The notes below the pieces were generated by a model that searched no databases, had not been told where the DNA came from, and saw only the letters and a program-made list of their open reading frames with translations. DNA of 64,000 bases from Acanthornis magna (Eukaryota > Chordata > Aves > Passeriformes > Acanthizidae), in contig JAWUZG010000016.1 of assembly GCA_036785705.1 (NCBI GenBank), positions 4,712,001-4,776,000 of the forward strand, given 5' to 3'. Below, piece by piece: positions 34,921 through 48,340 of this stretch (its first letter is position 1; each line of letters begins with the position of its first letter). Position numbers and translations under genes: made by a program.

Positions 34921-37900
34921 CACTGATGGTCTGAGTGAAATAAAACACTTTGTGCAACACTCACTGGCAATTTGGGGGCTGAGAGGGAAGAGGATGAAGA
35001 GTTAAATTTTCTGTCTGTTCTTTCTTGTCCTTGGTGATGTCCTTTATGGGCAAAACCCCAGACAAGTGTAATATGTGTGAATCATTTTAGTATCATTATT
35101 TCTAATTCACAGAAGGTTTTAAAAAGTCAAGGATGACCCAGTAGCTGTGGTAAACTCCCTATGATAAACTTTCCAAGGGCCTTGTGTAGTGAAGGTGCTG
35201 TGGCTTTTCTGGTGATTGCAAATCCATTGAATAAGTGTGTATTACCTCAACAAGCTGGCAATATGTTTCCATGAGAATATTTATAAAATACTTTGTTGTT
35301 GTGTTCTTTAAGTTATTGTCACTGAGCCTGTGGTTCTGGTGTCAGCAAATTTCAATATTTAAGACAATGCCAGTAAAAGCAAAAAACCCCAAAGAGCATA
35401 TCTTTACCCTTTGTCCACTGTCTAAATTAAAAGTAATTACCAAGAACAAAAGTATTTGCACTTCATTATATGAGAACTGACTTTTCCAATTGAGGAATCG
35501 TGAGATTGTGAGGAAAATTCAGTTCAAGGATGAGCCCAACTTGGAGACTGTTAAATAGTGTCTGTCATCTCTCTTCTTCACTCAAGCTGTACTAATCTGT
35601 CTGAAAGCTCATATTCCCAAGGGCCACCCAGCGTTTGCTATACTGTGGCAGTGACCTGAAGGAGAGTGTGTTACTTGTGTTATTTTGAAAAAAAGCTGAA
35701 ACTCAATTTTTCGCCTAAGCAAAAACATCAGTGAAACCAGCAGTTGAGTGCTAGAGAATCCTAAGCCAAGAGGCACTTTTATCCATTGCCTCCATCCTGG
35801 ACACGCCCATCTCTCTATGGGATCATGCTTGTCCAAAAGACCCATTACCCCTTTGCACAGCTTATCTGCTAATAATGAGACACGGGTATTCAAGTTGGCC
35901 GAATTCATCCCTGAGGTCATTTCAGATGACTCCAGTAGAATTAAACCAGGACTGAATTTGCTCCTGAATCTTTGTGTTTGCAAATTAATCTCTGTGAAAT
36001 CTATTTTTAATTATGCCATACCTAATTATACCAGATTTACTATCACAAGGGAGAAATGCTCTAATGTCCAAAACACACAGTATTTTCTAATATCCAAAGC
36101 ACAGTGAGTATGGCCATCCCCTTAGATTCATCTTACATTGATTCTGTGTGTGACATGCGGTGATGGATATATGGAAAATATATCAGGATAAGGACACAGA
36201 AAGTCAGAAGGGACGTTTGGGGTTGGTGAATGTGGTTTTGTGCCATAGTGAGCAGTCCCACTTGACACTGCCTGCCTTCTGAAATTTTTGCCCCTGCTAC
36301 TTATAATGCAAGGCAAATTATATTCCTGAGTCTCATACCTTCCTTTCTATTGTAAATGTCTTCAGGTTTAGTCTGTGTTCATATTTTCATCTTTCAGTTG
36401 CTGAACATTTTGCTTTTCCTGCCATATTATTGCCCAAGGCAAATGCTGCTGAGTCCTGGAGGAACACAAGTCTGTCGGTGTGAATCCTGGGTTCTGCTAT
36501 CATGATGTCCCTTTCATCCTAATAGCAGTATCTAACCTCATGATATATGCTGTGAATGTCATAGGCAGCCTTGCAAAATGAGCCCTTCAGCTCCCACCTG
36601 GGAGCCTGTGCTAATGCATTACTTGGGAAGAAGACCTATAGGGGCACAGTCAAGGGCACCTTAAAATTCCCTGGCTGGTTGGTACATTTATAGAGAAACA
36701 TATTTGGGGCAGTCTCGTCTCACAAAAAAGGTAATGTAACTCCTGTGGCGTGCAGTGTGCTGCTGTGCCTTGCAGCTCTGTGCCTAGCACTTCCACCTGT
36801 GCTGGTGAGCAGGACATGGCCCTGCCCCTTGGGCTGCACCAGGCAGGGGAGGAGTGACGGGGAGAAGCAAACCTGCTGCCTGAAGTGTGGGGCTTGGAGG
36901 TAGGCAAGGAAGATGCTGCTCGTGGCTGTGCTGAAGGCTTGTGATGCACAGCTCTGATCCAGAAAAGCATATGGAATTATGACTGACTCTAGGCAATGGC
37001 TTTTTATCATTCCTCAGGTTACTGAGCTGTTCAGCTGGGGTTTAACACTTGCTTACCTCTGCAGGAATTTTTCCTTAGCTGGTATTAAATTTATTCAGAA
37101 TTTTTGTCTTGATGGGGAGGCCCAGGTCATAACACTGGAGCCTGGCAGTGCCAGCCTGGCACTCAGAACTTTATCAAGATGCGTGGGAAGTGCTCTAAGT
37201 ACTATGAAGCATATTGGCAGATTTGTTAATGCTGCAGAGACAGCAGATTTGCTACCCGGTGTGGCTGGGATGCTACCCTGACTGAATTGTGCTGTAGAAC
37301 ATCACAGTGCCCTTTCCATTCCGCTTAGCCAAATATCCTGTGCCGTGGAGGGGAAAAAACAGTGGGGAGCCATTAGCTCCGGTTCGACGATGAAGCACCA
37401 GGCATGTGGTTTCACAGGCAGCTTCGACTGACCTCGTGTTGGGCAGCTGCCAAGGGCTGGTGCTGGCTCCCCATGCCCAGCTGCACGTCCCCTCCTGCCT
37501 CGTGCCAGCCCTAGACAGGGATGCTCTGCGTCACCAGGTCATCCCGGGATGTCCCTGGGAAGCATTGCCCCTTTAGGCAGCTGCCTGCCGTTGGACGGGC
37601 ACAAAAGCCGAGGTCTTGCCCATTGTTAGTGGCAAGCTTTCAAGCAGAACGTAGGCTTTCCAGGTCCTAGGCTTTGGCTCCCTGCCTCCCCCACACTCCA
37701 ATGCTTGCCCTCTTTGCAATCGCTGTTGCAGGATTTCCCCGATCTGAGGTCCCTAGCCAGCTTTGGTGTCTTCTGTGGCCAAAACCAGCCCTTTTATGCA
37801 TTGAAGGAGTAAGTAGGAATGCTTTTATTTTTGTGATACCTCTTAATGCATTTTGCTTGAGGAAGTGTTTGTTAAAAGGGTCGAGTAGGGTTAGAGAAGA

Positions 37901-40900
37901 TAAATTTGATCCTCTGGGCATACTGTGGCTTGATGAGCATGAAGCTCTTTCTGTTTCTGCCTCTGTCAGAGACTTGCAGTGCCATCATGTCAAAGGCTGG
38001 CACCAGTCACTGCAGCACCATCAGGATTTGCTTTTCTCCTCCTTCTGGCAAGAAATTCACTGGGAAACCATTTGTATTATTTAACTAATGATGACTAATA
38101 CTTGAGAGTGGGTATCTGAGCAATGTAGGAGTGTGCCTGTCTGAGGTCTCAGCACTTACCCTCTGGGTTTTGTGCCAAAGAATACAGCCTTCTCTAAAAA
38201 GATAAAAAAGCCAAAAAATGTTTCAGAGGAATCCTTTCATTCCTCCTTTTTGAGAGTGAATCATCCTGAAAATGAGTTCTCTAAAAATTCTCATCTCAGT
38301 TTTTGTTGAGGCAAAACTGGGTGATAAGTAGTTTTGGGGGAGAAAGAGAGAAATACTGGAGTCCCTTGTCTCTTCTGGGACATGCACTCCTTTGTGTGTG
38401 TGTGCGTGTTTTTTGTCCCAGCTCTGGGTGACAACCAGATCCTCCAGCACGTTCCTTCTTCAGTCCCTTGTGTGTAGAAGCAGGTGTAGGGACTAAAGAC
38501 ATGTATTCCCTGATTCTGAGGCTGTCAAAGGCTGTTCTTGGCTCTTGGCAGAAGCCAAGGATGGCTGGAGGACCCCGGACTCTGAGGCTGAATGGCAGAT
38601 GGGCTGTTGCAAACATAACCCCGTGCAGTCCCATGCGGATTGCTGCAAGGGCAGCAGCAGCTCGCAGCCTGGACACTGTGCATTGGACAAAGTCCAAACA
38701 GCTCCTTGGAGCTTCTCAAGCAGCTCAGTGTGATGGAGTAGCCTGACAAAGCAACCCAAAACGAATCCGCTGTGTGACGTGTGCAGCTGGTTGGGCTGAG
38801 CTCAACAGGAATGAAGCTTTTGCCTCATGCATGACATTTTTGAGCATCGTGTTATGTCTTGTGTATTGCTCTGCTTTGGCCTGAGTGTTCTGCTGTTGGG
38901 TACTCATGAAGCCTCCAAGGTCTGAGAAGTCTCAGAGGTCCCTGTTTAATTTAATGTTGTTTCTTTTCTTTAATTATTCACCCAGTTGCAGTCTTACTCT
39001 TTTCTCCCCGTCGCCTTTTAGGACAGCACCTGCTTCCCTCCTAAAGAAACCATTAGCTTGCTTGCTCTGAACCAAAATGTTAGCTCAGCTGTAACAGATG
39101 GATGGATATGGGCATCATGTAGCAACTTAATGAATAATATCTATCACCTAATTTCCCAAAAGTTGGCATGTAATGAGGCTGGTGCCATGATTATTACCTC
39201 TGTAAATCATGACTTTAAGATGATGACAATCCCTCCTGCCCCAAGGATAGGGGACAGCCAGACAGTGATGTACATTTAATTGCTGTGTGAGAGAGGCGAT
39301 GTGTTCGGGACCATGCCATTGCCTCTAAATTATCTCTGCAGCACAGACGCTGGAGGAGATTAGTGCAGATTGGAGGGGAGGGAGCTGCTGGGTGCTTGTG
39401 TGTGTTTATTCCCTTGTGCCAGCTGGTAGAGGTGGTGTGAGCTGGCCATGTGGGATGGAGGTGTGACTCCCGGGCTGGCCTTCTTTGGTCTCTCCTCAGC
39501 ACTAAAGAAGAGGCTGGAGAGGAGATTGCTCACAACTGTGTAGAGATGCTTGTTTTGTTTTTCTGATGAGTGTTGTGGTCAATACCTCTGTGGACAGAGG
39601 ACTTTGACCTCCCAAACAACACCCTTGGCTTCAAGGGTGAAGGCTGCCAAACCTCTGCCCAAACCTCCTCCCTGCACAGGAAATCTCTGTCCCTGATTTC
39701 TTCCTACCACAAACCACATCTGGCCATAAAGCAGAGCTAATGCCCATATTGTGGGCTCTCAGCATGCTCATGCAGCTGCTTCCTAGCCAAGGGAGGCATC
39801 ACTTCTTGCAAGGCCCTCCCACACCTTCTTCATAAATTAATTGTAAAATTATTACTCTGATGGGCTTTTAAGGTGTCTTTCATTGGATCCTGTGCTATGA
39901 CAGTTGACAGGGATGTGGATGAATCAGATATTGCAACTGACCCTTGGAAAGCAGCTGCTACCAGTCTGCCTGCACTGCTGGTTAATGCTGCTCTGTTTTG
40001 CTCTGTTACCCGCCCTGCCTGGGTACTTCTATGTGTTTAATTTCTCTTTTCCGTTTAATTCTGCCCCCATCTCATGGTGTGCAGGTCAGCATGGTTATAG
40101 CTGGCTGGATGTGGGGCAGAGCAATGGACATCCTCATGCTGCCGTCCTCTCCTCCACAGCAGTGCCTCTGAGCCATGTGATGAGCAGAGGTGAAAATGGC
40201 CTGAAAACTGTGACAGTGGCTGCTTTGGGTCGGACTGAAGATCCCCCTGGCCTGGTGTCCTCTCTCGAGTAGTGCTCAGGGGTATTAGAGCTAGGGCAAA
40301 GTGATGACCACATACCATGATGTGTTTCCCTACAGTACTCTCCCAGCCACCACAGATTTGCAGCTCAAGGACTTCCCAAGCCAGGGGTGTTACCTTCATG
40401 TTTGGTGGCCCCTATATAGCCGCCACTGGCAGTATCACAGCTGCTCCCCATTCCTGCAGCTCAGGCCTGAAACCCAGATGCTTGCCAGGTTTGTGGGGAG
40501 ATGGGAAATCAGCAATACTGTGAATGTCTGCATCATGTGGGCCACAGGTCATTTCCAAAGACACTGAGTGCTCTGAGCTGCATGGGATGGGACTGCTCAG
40601 CCATGTGCCAGGGTCTGCATGTTTCAGGAGGAGCCACTGAGGTGCTGGAAGATGAGGATCCATGGTGCTGATGGACCGTGCCTTGTGCAGGGGGTGGTGT
40701 GCCTGACTTAGCCTCTTCTCGCTCTCTTGTGTTGGCTTCCACAGCGGTCACCAGTGTCACCCCAAATGGGTCAACCCCCACAGTGTTGACCAGTGTCATG
40801 CTCATCTGACCCTTTCTTGCAGGGCTCCCAGCTGAAGTGTGGGCAGGTTCTGCAGGAGGAAGGTGAGGGTGCAAGCCGCCTGCACAAGCACAGAGCCAGA

Positions 40901-41900
40901 GAGGGCACAAGCAAATACCACAGCTCTGAGAGCAGATATTCTCAGGCATTTGCAGCCAAAAGATGCCCTGGAGCATTTCCTTGATTTCCTTTCTTCCCCC
41001 AAGTAAGCAAACACCATCCTGCCAATGCCTTGTGGTGCCAGGTGTTCCCATACCTGCTGGAAAGTTACTATCTGCTAAAGCAACGCTGGCCATGCTGATG
41101 GATTTCTCAACGTAACACCAGTTTCTTCTCTTTAACTCTCCGCGGTGAATTGGCTGCAGTTGGTCTGAGTCTCTGTTGAGCCTTTTTGTCACTAAAGACA
41201 TTGTAGTGCTTATGGCATTAGCGGTTACATAAGCTGGCTGTCTCCGAGGGGCTTTGCTCTGGCACGATGCTCCTTTAGGGTAAGGGAAGAGCCAGCCTCA
41301 GAACAGGGGGACGTGAAAAAAAATACACATGTGTAGTCGACTTATTTGAACTTAACACACCCCGCAGGAAAACCCGGATTTTGGAGTTTTCATGTATTCT
41401 CTCTGGCTCCACAGATTAGAAGGGGACCGTGGGAAAGCTGCCAGGGCTTGGAGATCAATCCAGCCTTTGTAAATCCTTTCATCTGACTGGCGGCTTCATA
41501 CAATTGAGTATTACCCACTTTATTATTGTTGGTTGATTAAATTCCTGTTGGTCAACACAAATAGTGCTGTGCAGGCTGTGCGTTCATGGCATGGAGATTG
41601 GCATTGCAAAGCACTTCCTAGAGAAAGGCAGGGGCAACCTGTCATTTAAAACCACATTCAGAGGCTGTTTGGCAGTGATGGGGATGGAGGGGGGGGAAGA
41701 ACAAATCCCTCCATGCAAGCAACTTCCCAGGCATTTCTCACATGCCTGAGGAGGTTCAGTGGACAGTGAGGGAGTGTGAGGGTTGGGTCTCCACTTTTCT
41801 GGCAGTGGGAGCAAGCAGCCACAGTGGGAATGCACTCACCAAGCCCCCATGTCTGCAAGGTGGGGGAGGCGTGGTGTGGGGTGACTCCAGCCTGTATAAC
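34921..41900. other. Long non-coding stretch
   Basis: Seven kilobases without a supportable exon. Includes a short TG/TGTGTGCG run at about 38392-38410. The reverse strand stays open for 223 codons at 40533-41201, the longest open frame in the window. Its translation shows no domain and low pattern, so I treat it as chance. Confidence 0.5.
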
Positions 41901-41904
41901 CAGG

Positions 41905-42005
41905 ATTAATGGGGTGAAATTAGGTGAAGGAGAAAGTCAGGAAATGTTTCCTCAAGGTGAAGGCTATTAGGCTGCAGCACAGTTTCTCAAGGGAAGCAAT
42001 GGGCA
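41905..42005 (+). mobile_element. Small CR1/L3-type LINE relic (sense)
   Basis: 'ggtgaaggctattaggctgc' followed by 'agcacagtttctcaagggaa' and 'gcaatgggc' parallels the 'gacggtgagggcaattaggctgtggaacag..ctagggaagtggtgg' segment at the end of LINE ORF2. It is preceded by a 'caggaaatgtttcctca' block equivalent to 'aggaaaaacttcct'. It is short and strongly diverged, so it is a tentative call. Confidence 0.45.
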
Positions 42006-45000
42006 CTTAGCTACTTGGGTCATGTTTAAATGACGACATGAGAAAAATCTGGCTTTGGGGAGGAAATGGATGTTATCCGTGACTTCAGGGGCTCCAGGGA
42101 GGTGTGACTTCCCCCCCAGGGACAGCTCATTTCTGGGAGGGATAGAGGGGACTGCGGGGTCTTCAGCTGAGATTCAAACTCTGGGGGGCTGTGGGCTTCT
42201 GTCTTCCACAGCAATATGTTATCAGTAAGGTGGCAGCTGGGACTTGTCCTGGTGTGAGTCAGGGCTCTGGTAGGACCTGAAACAGCATCCCCTAATTTTC
42301 TTGGCCTTTCAAAATGCTATTTCTGTGTAATGTCTGGCTTGTAGGAAGGAGGGCATAGAACATGTTTCTCAAGAGTGGGAGCAACTGGGAAACAAAACAA
42401 TTTGGGAACTTCTGTGCTAGATGACCTGAAACATCTTTATGCTTTTATGAATTGTGTTACCTTGACCATCCATGTGTTTTCCTTCACTATCCTTGTGGCC
42501 GAACCAAAGAAACACCCTTTATCTTTGGGTGGATGATTCGCTTCCCATCTCTGTGCAGTGTACACCCCTAGAAAATGAACCCACGTGGTTATTTGGGGAG
42601 CAGATGGCAGATAACATCAGCTTTAGGGGGCCTGTGCTTTGTAGTGTCTTTCTTCTTCTGTGGGTGCAACAAATAGGTATTCTGTGGAGATAAGATCATC
42701 TTCACTCTCTCTCTGCTAGTTCTCAGATAGTGCTGAGATGTGGACGAAGAGGAGCCCCAGGTGACCCTCTGCAGTGAGCATACAGGAAATGCCTGGAGCA
42801 ACACGTGGTTGAGATTGAAGATGTTCATCACAGGGTTCCTTTCCACGTTCCTTCCCTTTGCCCCAGCTCTACCATGATGTGCAGCCAGTACCTGCTCAGC
42901 AATGTGACACTAGGGAGCGAGCAGGGCTTCACACTGCTGAGAGCCTGCCCTTCAAGCCTGAAACACAGAATATGCATTTGAAAGCCACATGCAGAGGTGG
43001 CTCCGATGGGCCCCTGTATGCTGCTGGAGCAGTGAGGCCAAGAGCTAGCCATGAAGGCTGCTTTGTAGCCTAGAGAAGCACATGTCAACCTGCCTGGCAG
43101 GGAGCCATCAGCTACCAGTCCAAAGGGCCCGGGTGAGAGGCAATAAATCAGTTAATAAATAACAGGAAAAGCTGGCTGAGTTGCGTAGTTTCAGTTTCTG
43201 CGTGTAACCTCAGAGAAACACATGGCAAATGTTCGCACAGCCCTTCACAAAGCTGTGTGAGCACTTGCTTGGCTTGGGGAAATCAGAAAGTCTCCTCCAA
43301 CTGCCTGCACTCTGAATCACTGTGGGATTGATTTTATTATCCCCAGGGGCCAAATGCTTGGGCTCTCCTTGGCTACCCCACGCAAGTGATGGTGCAGTTC
43401 CCTGCTTTGCTGTCATCACAGGGAGTTTTCCTGTGGGGTGCTGCCAGACTGCCTTCCCTCACAGCGAGGGTTGCTCAGCATCCCCTGGAAGGGGTCAGTT
43501 GTGGCACAGACCAACTTTGTAGAAGGCTTCCCCAAAGCTCCTGGCTCGGGGTGGTAGCATGGACAAGAGTGAGTTACAATTATTAGGGAAAATTATCTGA
43601 GGATGGACTTACTATTTCTAAATTATATCTCCTATTGTTACTGTAGTAGCACTGTACTATTAACTTGTTTTAAAACAGGTTTTGTTCCCTTGTCTCCTTG
43701 TTTCCATCCAGCCCAGTGATATGCTGTAATCTGTGCCTCCACCTTGTTACTATTCCCTTTAGATTCTGTGCATTAGGAAATTCTTAGGTATGTATTGTCT
43801 GGCCTTTCTTTCCAGGCATTATAATTATACATTTGCTGTATTCAGACTCTTAAGCCAGACCCTGTGTCACTCGCTTAGGTACCTGGAGTCCCTGTTCTGC
43901 TCAGTTCTGGGTTATAGCATATTTTTGGTTGGCCTACTGCTGTTCCCAGCTGGCCCTGACAAAGCCCATGCTGGTTTGGCATAGCCAACACATCACACCT
44001 GACAGCCCTTCTCCTGTTTAATTTCCTCCTGCTGATTCCCCCGGCAGGACAGCGGGTGCAGGCAGGAAAGGGCTGCAGGTAGGAGTTTTCTTTTCCAAAA
44101 TGAGGATTTCCCTCCACCCTCAGGTAAGAACATAGGCAACTGTCTTTGCTCTGTTCGTGCAATTTGGTGGCATAAAGCGTCTCCTCTGTGACACAGTTGT
44201 TTATGGTTTTTTGGTTGAATTTTTTCTCTGGTGAAAGCTGGCAGGGATTGGATCCATGACATCTTCCAGCTTGACACTGAAGTACAGTGAATTAAGTGTA
44301 CATACTTTATAATTTTTTATGTGTGGCTATTTCTCCTCTCTGTACTGAGTCCCTAAAGATGTTTAGGAAGAAACACACCTTCATCTTATGGTCTCACTCT
44401 GCCATTGGATTGTGTTTATCAAAAGTCAGATAAATTAGCAGGCAACTGCAGTACGTAATGTTTAACTACAGTCCACAATAGGAGAGTGTGAGGCTGAGGG
44501 GTTTCTGCTACTGGATGGAAAGAAGAAACAGGGCAGGGGAAGGGAAAATAAATACCTCAGATAACCCCAAAATCACAGGGGAGTGGGTGGAGGGGAACAG
44601 GGTCTTCTGCTCTAGATTGTAACAGAGCATTTCTTCCCAAAACACTGGGTCTCTGGAAGAGCCCAGCACATTAAACCAGCTAAAAGCAAAACACACAGAG
44701 ATCCAAAACTGAACTATAGGTGAACACTGGGGCCTTCACAGGTGCCTATCCTTGGCATTGACTACAACTCCAGTTATTTTTTGAAAATAGGACTGGGCGT
44801 GGGGTTTCTGCCTGCAGTTTAGCAAAGCTCCATATCCCTGGCCGTAGAAATTTGTGTGTCTTTGACACATACACGTACAATCCCCAACTCCAGAAGAGCT
44901 TAGTGTGCAGGGATTTAAACGTTTCCTGGTGATTGCCTTAAGCCATGGACTCACAGCTATTTTAGGCTTTCTCTCCTTCACTCTCTGAGGGTCTGACCAG

Positions 45001-45599
45001 AAATTTCATCCTGAGCTAAAAATTGCATGAAACTGAGTGTGTGGGATAAAAAAATGCTCTGCTGATAAAGCAGTGTTTTCCTACCAAAAACTGCTTTACC
45101 TAAAACTTCCCAACTAGCCCTCATCCCAAGCAGTGTGGCAAGAGTGGGTGACACTGTGAAATCAGGCATCTTCCTCACCACTTGGCCAAGAGCCCTCCCC
45201 TGCCAGCCCCAGTGTGGGAATGAGGTTTGTTGCCATCCTGCGCATAAATGCCAGTTATAAATGGATAAACGCTTTTTGCTGGAAAAAGCATTAACACCGT
45301 TGTTACCTTGCACTCTTTTAGGCCCAGGGAGAGAGATGGGGGCAGACAGTGCTGAGGTTAAAGATGAGATGTAGGGCAGCTTGTGCAGTGTGTGGGGGGA
45401 TAATGAATTCATGGGCACATGGAGACCATTCAGCAGGCTTTGGGCTCCGGTGGGCCCCTGGGTGGAAGGACTTTGATCTGGCTCCAGCCTTTTCCCAACG
45501 AGGCATTGCCTTTGAATGCGTTCCTGCTCTCAGCCTTGCCGTGCGCAGCAGACAAAGGCGAGGGGAGCAGGGAAGAAGAAGGGGGGCTGTTTACCCTCA
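42006..45599. other. Non-coding stretch
   Basis: Nothing beyond ordinary intronic-type sequence is seen. Open frames under 100 codons on both strands lack family features. Confidence 0.5.
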
Positions 45600-45604
45600 T
45601 CAGG

Positions 45605-45725
45605 AATGGTCGAGTGGCCCGAGTCAATACAGCCTATTTTTCATTAACCTAATCATTAGTTTTTTCTTGCTGCCAATTAAATTTTTCCTGTCAGTACTCT
45701 GAAGGGCATCATTTGCATCTATGAG
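45605..45725. promoter_or_regulatory. Candidate enhancer with octamer motif
   Basis: Dense AT-rich motifs lie within 120 bp. CTATTTTT (MEF2-like) is at 45634-45641, TAATCATTAG (paired homeobox half-sites) at 45650-45659 and CCAATTAAAT at 45673. A perfect POU octamer ATTTGCAT is at 45711-45718. A perfect octamer is expected about twice by chance in a window this long, so the cluster, not the single motif, is the argument. No open frame explains the composition. Confidence 0.3.
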
Positions 45726-47859
45726 ATTTTGGGTTTTTTTTAATGGGGAGTTTCCTGGACATGGTGGGGTTATTTGAGGAGTAGAAATGAAAGTTTAATT
45801 TCTCTCTGGATGGAAGAGGATTTTTGAGTTTTAATTATCACACAGCTTGGATTCCTGACAGTTGAGGACCACATTGGAAAGGCTTGTTTCCATTGTGTGG
45901 AGTGGATAATTATTCAGCCCTCTCCCAGGCTCGCTGCATTTATTGTCCAGAAGAATCTTCCCAAGGAAAAAGGGGGAGCAGATTTACAACCCAAAATGTG
46001 TTTTTAGAGCCTGCCAAAGTTTCAACTTGATGTTTGCAAAGGAAGACTTCTGCAACTATTTAAGATTTTATTTACCCTTTTAACAAAAAAAAAAAAAAAA
46101 CAACCCAAAAAACCAAAACAGCAATTATTCTGGTAATCTGCCTTTCCTCTCACAGGTTGCTTAGGAAATAGTTTTGTAAACTCAAGAGAGCCCTTCTGCA
46201 GCTGGACTGCTTTGTGCTATCAGTTTCTAAGAAGGATTCCTTCAAAGGCAGTGGGAATTTCTGCATAAAACTTACTGGCCCATTTGTATGTACGGTGTCG
46301 AATAGAAGATTTACAGCCATCTGAAACTTGGCAGTGCTTCTTACCTAGGAGGTAATGTTAATCTATCCAGGAGAACGTGTTAAAGGATTCAAACAAACCT
46401 AAAATGTCAAAGCAAAACTCATTCACAACTGTTCTCTTTCACAAGCCTTTGGATTAACCTCATGTCTTTCACGCTGGGTTTTGAACCATCGATGGTTAGA
46501 AGTTTGCCATGAAAATGGAGACATTTCAGCAAAGGTCTTGTCAAATCTGATGGAGCTTTTGGAAATGCAACAACCCCACCAAATCCTCCAAGGGTGGGAT
46601 CAAATCTGTGTGTGTTTGGGTGGGTTCAGATTTGGGGACAAACATCCTGTGCAACTTTGATTAGTGTGAGGAAACGAAAGAGAAAAATACTGATTGTGGA
46701 TGCTCACTGTTTCTCCTTGCTGAGAAGAAGAGCAGCAATAGTGCAAACTGGGGACCAGGGAGGAGATTCTGGAAGTACTTGTGCTCATTTCAGTGGGTTT
46801 GTAAGAGATAATTTAGCAGGGCAGCTGTGCATGCAAACATTTCAGACTGGCCTTATTTCCAGAGCTGTCTGACTGTGACAGGGTGGCAAAGGACTCTGAA
46901 CCCAGTTTGACTTTAATTTGCAACTCTTTTTGGTTTAACTAGTGTGAACCCAAGAGGTTTTGCGCTTCTGATAGCTACCTTCCGGTCTCAAAAGATGATG
47001 TGGTTGTCTTGGGGAAGTCAGCAACTTATTATAGGGATTTCTGGACTATTAAAATAGCTTTAAACAACCTGACCTCCATTCCCCATCCTCAGTTTTCAAA
47101 TCAGCACTTTCAGTTGTGGTGCCCAAAGACTCAGACATGAACTTAGCTGTCTTCGTAGCCTTCTCCAGCCCTTTCCTCTGTGCCTACAAGACTTGACCGC
47201 AGTTGGACTGTCAGTGCTTCTGAGGCTGTTTCCTAACCCACGTGGTTTCCTGGCATTCTCCAGCTTGCCTACATACACTGAGCATCCTCTTTTTTAAGCT
47301 CTTTCAGCTAGAGACCATATGTTGTTACTATAGTCATACCACGCCTCGTGCATGTTGGCCTTCTGTGATTTAGGACTGTGAATTTATGTGGAAAAGCTGG
47401 ATAACTCTTAAAGATAAAAAACCTCTTTTTCTTGTGGGGAAGTACTAACTTTTGAAATCTCTGTCTGTATTTTACACAGCCATCTGTTTCTAATATAACC
47501 TTTTTATTGCAAACATCCCAGTAATGTCAGAGCCCTACCCCAGCACTTGTTCTTCTCCGCACCGTCTTTCCAGCCCTGTTTTCTTCTTTGCCAGCCACCC
47601 TGCAGTTAGGTGAGACTTTCTGCAGGTGATGGAAAACCAAAAGGCATTGATTGTTTCAGATTGCTGAATCTGACATGGCAACAGAGGTTGTTTAGTGATT
47701 TCATTTTTGCCTTCAAATAACTTGTGTTGTTTGCTTTCTGGAATTAAAGTTGAACATTCAGAGATTTTTCTCATGTGATACTGTACAGGGTAGACATGGA
47801 AAACAGGATTGAACGGCTCTCAGTTTTACCTAACCAATCCCTTTGCCCCAAGTCAGAGT
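45726..47859. other. Non-coding stretch with poly(A) run
   Basis: A run of about 16 A at 46085-46100 continues into 'caacccaaaaaaccaaaac'. No retroposed gene or SINE body could be recognised upstream of it. No exon is supported. Confidence 0.5.
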
Positions 47860-48340
47860 CGGCTCTACCTAAACTGCTTCTGACAGATGTTTGTCTAACC
47901 TGCTTGTGAAAGTCATCATCGGTGGCAATTCCACCACCTCCCAAGGCAACCTCTTCTAGCCCTTAAATTTCTGTTATTAGAGACCTTGCTCTTCCTGGAT
48001 GGAGATGGAGAACAATTTATTCACTTTTTCTGACAATCATTTACATATTTGAATCCATAACTGCATCTATGTTTGGTCTTTTCTTCCCCAGGCTAAGCAA
48101 TCTGGATTCCCTCAAGCTCTCCTGCTAGATTATACTTTCCACAGTCTGATCCTCCTTATTTCTTTCTTGAATTTTTTCCAGCTAGCCCACATGAGTGTTG
48201 AAGTGTGATGCCTAAAACTGGACACAGATCCCTATTCAAGATCTTTAATAGCACTGGTGAAGGAGGATTATTTCCGCTGTTTACGTACAGGTCTCTTGTT
48301 TCTGCATCATGATACGATCTCAGATATTGTTTTCAGCCTA
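47860..48340 (-). mobile_element. Old CR1 LINE 3' region (antisense)
   Basis: A long, eroded copy. Block order is 'ggtggcaattccaccacctc', 'ccaaggcaacctcttctagc', then the 'ttcttccccaggctaagcaa' block, then 'ctggacacagatccctattc'. It ends with 'ggtgaaggaggattatttcc', 'gtacaggtctcttgtttctg' and 'catcatgatacgatctcaga'. This is the normal order of reverse-complemented CR1 3'-UTR and the region just upstream. Terminal octamers are lost. It reaches further towards the CR1 5' side than the other copies here. Confidence 0.85.

Noticed and set aside
34397..35005. Several overlapping long open frames suggesting a gene
   Set aside because: They are open in multiple frames on both strands at once, which reflects GC-rich base composition. 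No splice-bounded exon or domain could be found.
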